64,000 bases of DNA, from positions 32,694 through 96,693 of the forward strand of contig JACRHL010000020.1 of the NCBI GenBank assembly GCA_016212085.1, given 5' to 3'. Below are positions 63,608 through 64,000 of the stretch, piece by piece; position 1 is the first letter of the stretch; the number at the start of each line of letters is the position of its first letter. The notes beneath the pieces are model-generated. The model did not search any database. It had not been told where the DNA came from and saw nothing but the letters and a program-made list of their open reading frames with translations. The position numbers and the translations under genes were made by a program. This DNA is from Nitrospirota bacterium (GTDB lineage: Bacteria; Nitrospirota; JACRHL01).

Positions 63608-64000
63608 CTAGAAATCCTCCATGCCGTCGTCGCCGGCGGGCACCGCGTGCACGGGTTGCGGCGCCGGTGCGGCGGGCTTCGGCGCCTGGCGCGCCTTGCT
63701 CACGAACCCCGCGTGCGCAGGGGTGGCCGTGGCGGGGGTGGCCTGGGCCACGGGCCGTAACGGCGCCGTGGCCGGTGACGGCCCGCCGACCTTGAAGAAG
63801 GTCATGAGGCGGGACAGGTTGTTGGCCTCGGTCGCCAGGCTCTCGGACACCGCCGCCGCCTCCTCCACCAGGGCGGCGTTCTGCTGGGTGACCTCGTCCA
63901 TCTGGAGGATGGCGGTGTTGACCTGCTCGATGCCGTGGGCCTGCTCCTGGCTGGCGGCGTTGATCTCGCCGACCATGTCGCTCACCTTGTTGATGCTGGC
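63608..64000 (-). CDS. Methyl-accepting chemotaxis protein, C-terminal fragment
   Basis: The frame is open to the window edge; 130 C-terminal residues are visible. SDMVGEINAASQEQAHGIEQ and VNTAILQMDEVTQQNAALVE are the last helix of an MCP signalling domain, with methylation-type Gln/Glu pairs. A roughly 50-residue Ala/Pro-rich tail ends in DDGMEDF, which may be a flexible tether like those carrying CheR/CheB-binding pentapeptides. This is a different receptor from that at 41.1-42.7 kb. Confidence 0.88.
   Translation of the reverse strand, partial: ASINKVSDMVGEINAASQEQAHGIEQVNTAILQMDEVTQQNAALVEEAAAVSESLATEANNLSRLMTFFKVGGPSPATAPLRPVAQATPATATPAHAGFVSKARQAPKPAAPAPQPVHAVPAGDDGMEDF

Overview
This is a GC-rich (by eye well over 60 % GC, not counted), gene-dense chromosomal window. 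About 65 protein genes are packed into short operons, often with 4-base start/stop overlaps. It has no rRNA, tRNA, CRISPR array or transposase. The organism is a flagellated, chemotactic Gram-negative bacterium. It encodes at least four outer-membrane beta-barrel proteins with signal peptides and C-terminal Phe, several lipoproteins, c-type cytochromes, a FlhF/FlhG-type flagellar locus, a CheZ domain and -24/-12 (sigma-54) promoters. Gene content points to Proteobacteria or a related phylum; I cannot place it more precisely from sequence alone.

Layout. 0-3 kb: the end of an NHL-repeat protein, then a minus-strand set SDR, UspA, cobJ, cobO. 3-6 kb: hemL and the polyamine pair speD-speE, separated by a perfect bidirectional terminator. 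6-10 kb: two outer-membrane proteins, the second with a strong promoter and a nested hairpin leader, and a Kelch-type lipoprotein with an apparently leaderless transcript. 10-17.6 kb: ktrB-ktrA-coaE, galU, lon, thiL and a DUF2062 membrane protein. 17.8-24.9 kb: an orphan STAND-type NTPase/helical-repeat protein, a small unknown, the minus-strand set bcp-trpE-ACT-PFL, and a FabI-like Rossmann protein. 25-27.6 kb: a small membrane protein with an anchored cytochrome c, then thiS-thiG-thiE.

27.6-34.1 kb holds the most striking system: a complete Pup-proteasome operon arc-dop-pup-prcB-prcA-pafA. It is driven by a recognisable sigma-70-like promoter and linked by overlaps. Pup already ends in Gly-Gly-Glu, PrcB carries a cleavable propeptide before Gly-Thr-Thr, and the ATPase ends in a His-Tyr-Leu docking tail. 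This system is classically actinobacterial and is scattered elsewhere. Here it coexists with Lon.

34.2-38.2 kb: a cytochrome lipoprotein, two tiny membrane proteins, a DUF151 nuclease-like protein, and a small-ORF/RidA/birA/coaX operon. 38.2-39.8 kb: a porin with a mini periplasmic binding protein. 40-54.5 kb: a minus-strand flagellar/chemotaxis supercluster fliQ-fliR-flhB-flhA-flhF-flhG-fliA-cheY-cheWZ-cheA-cheR-mcp-cheW, preceded by a near-consensus sigma-54 promoter. Its cheZ is fused to a cheW domain, and its CheA lacks a recognisable P2 domain. 54.7-58.4 kb: thiO, an aldo/keto reductase, a HIT protein and a LysM lipoprotein with a 91-bp internal duplication. 58.9-63.6 kb: an NrtABC-type ABC importer and porin behind a second near-consensus sigma-54 promoter. 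The window ends in the C-terminus of another chemoreceptor. Three copies of a short intergenic repeat (about 17.7, 34.1 and 61.4 kb) lie just beyond gene ends.
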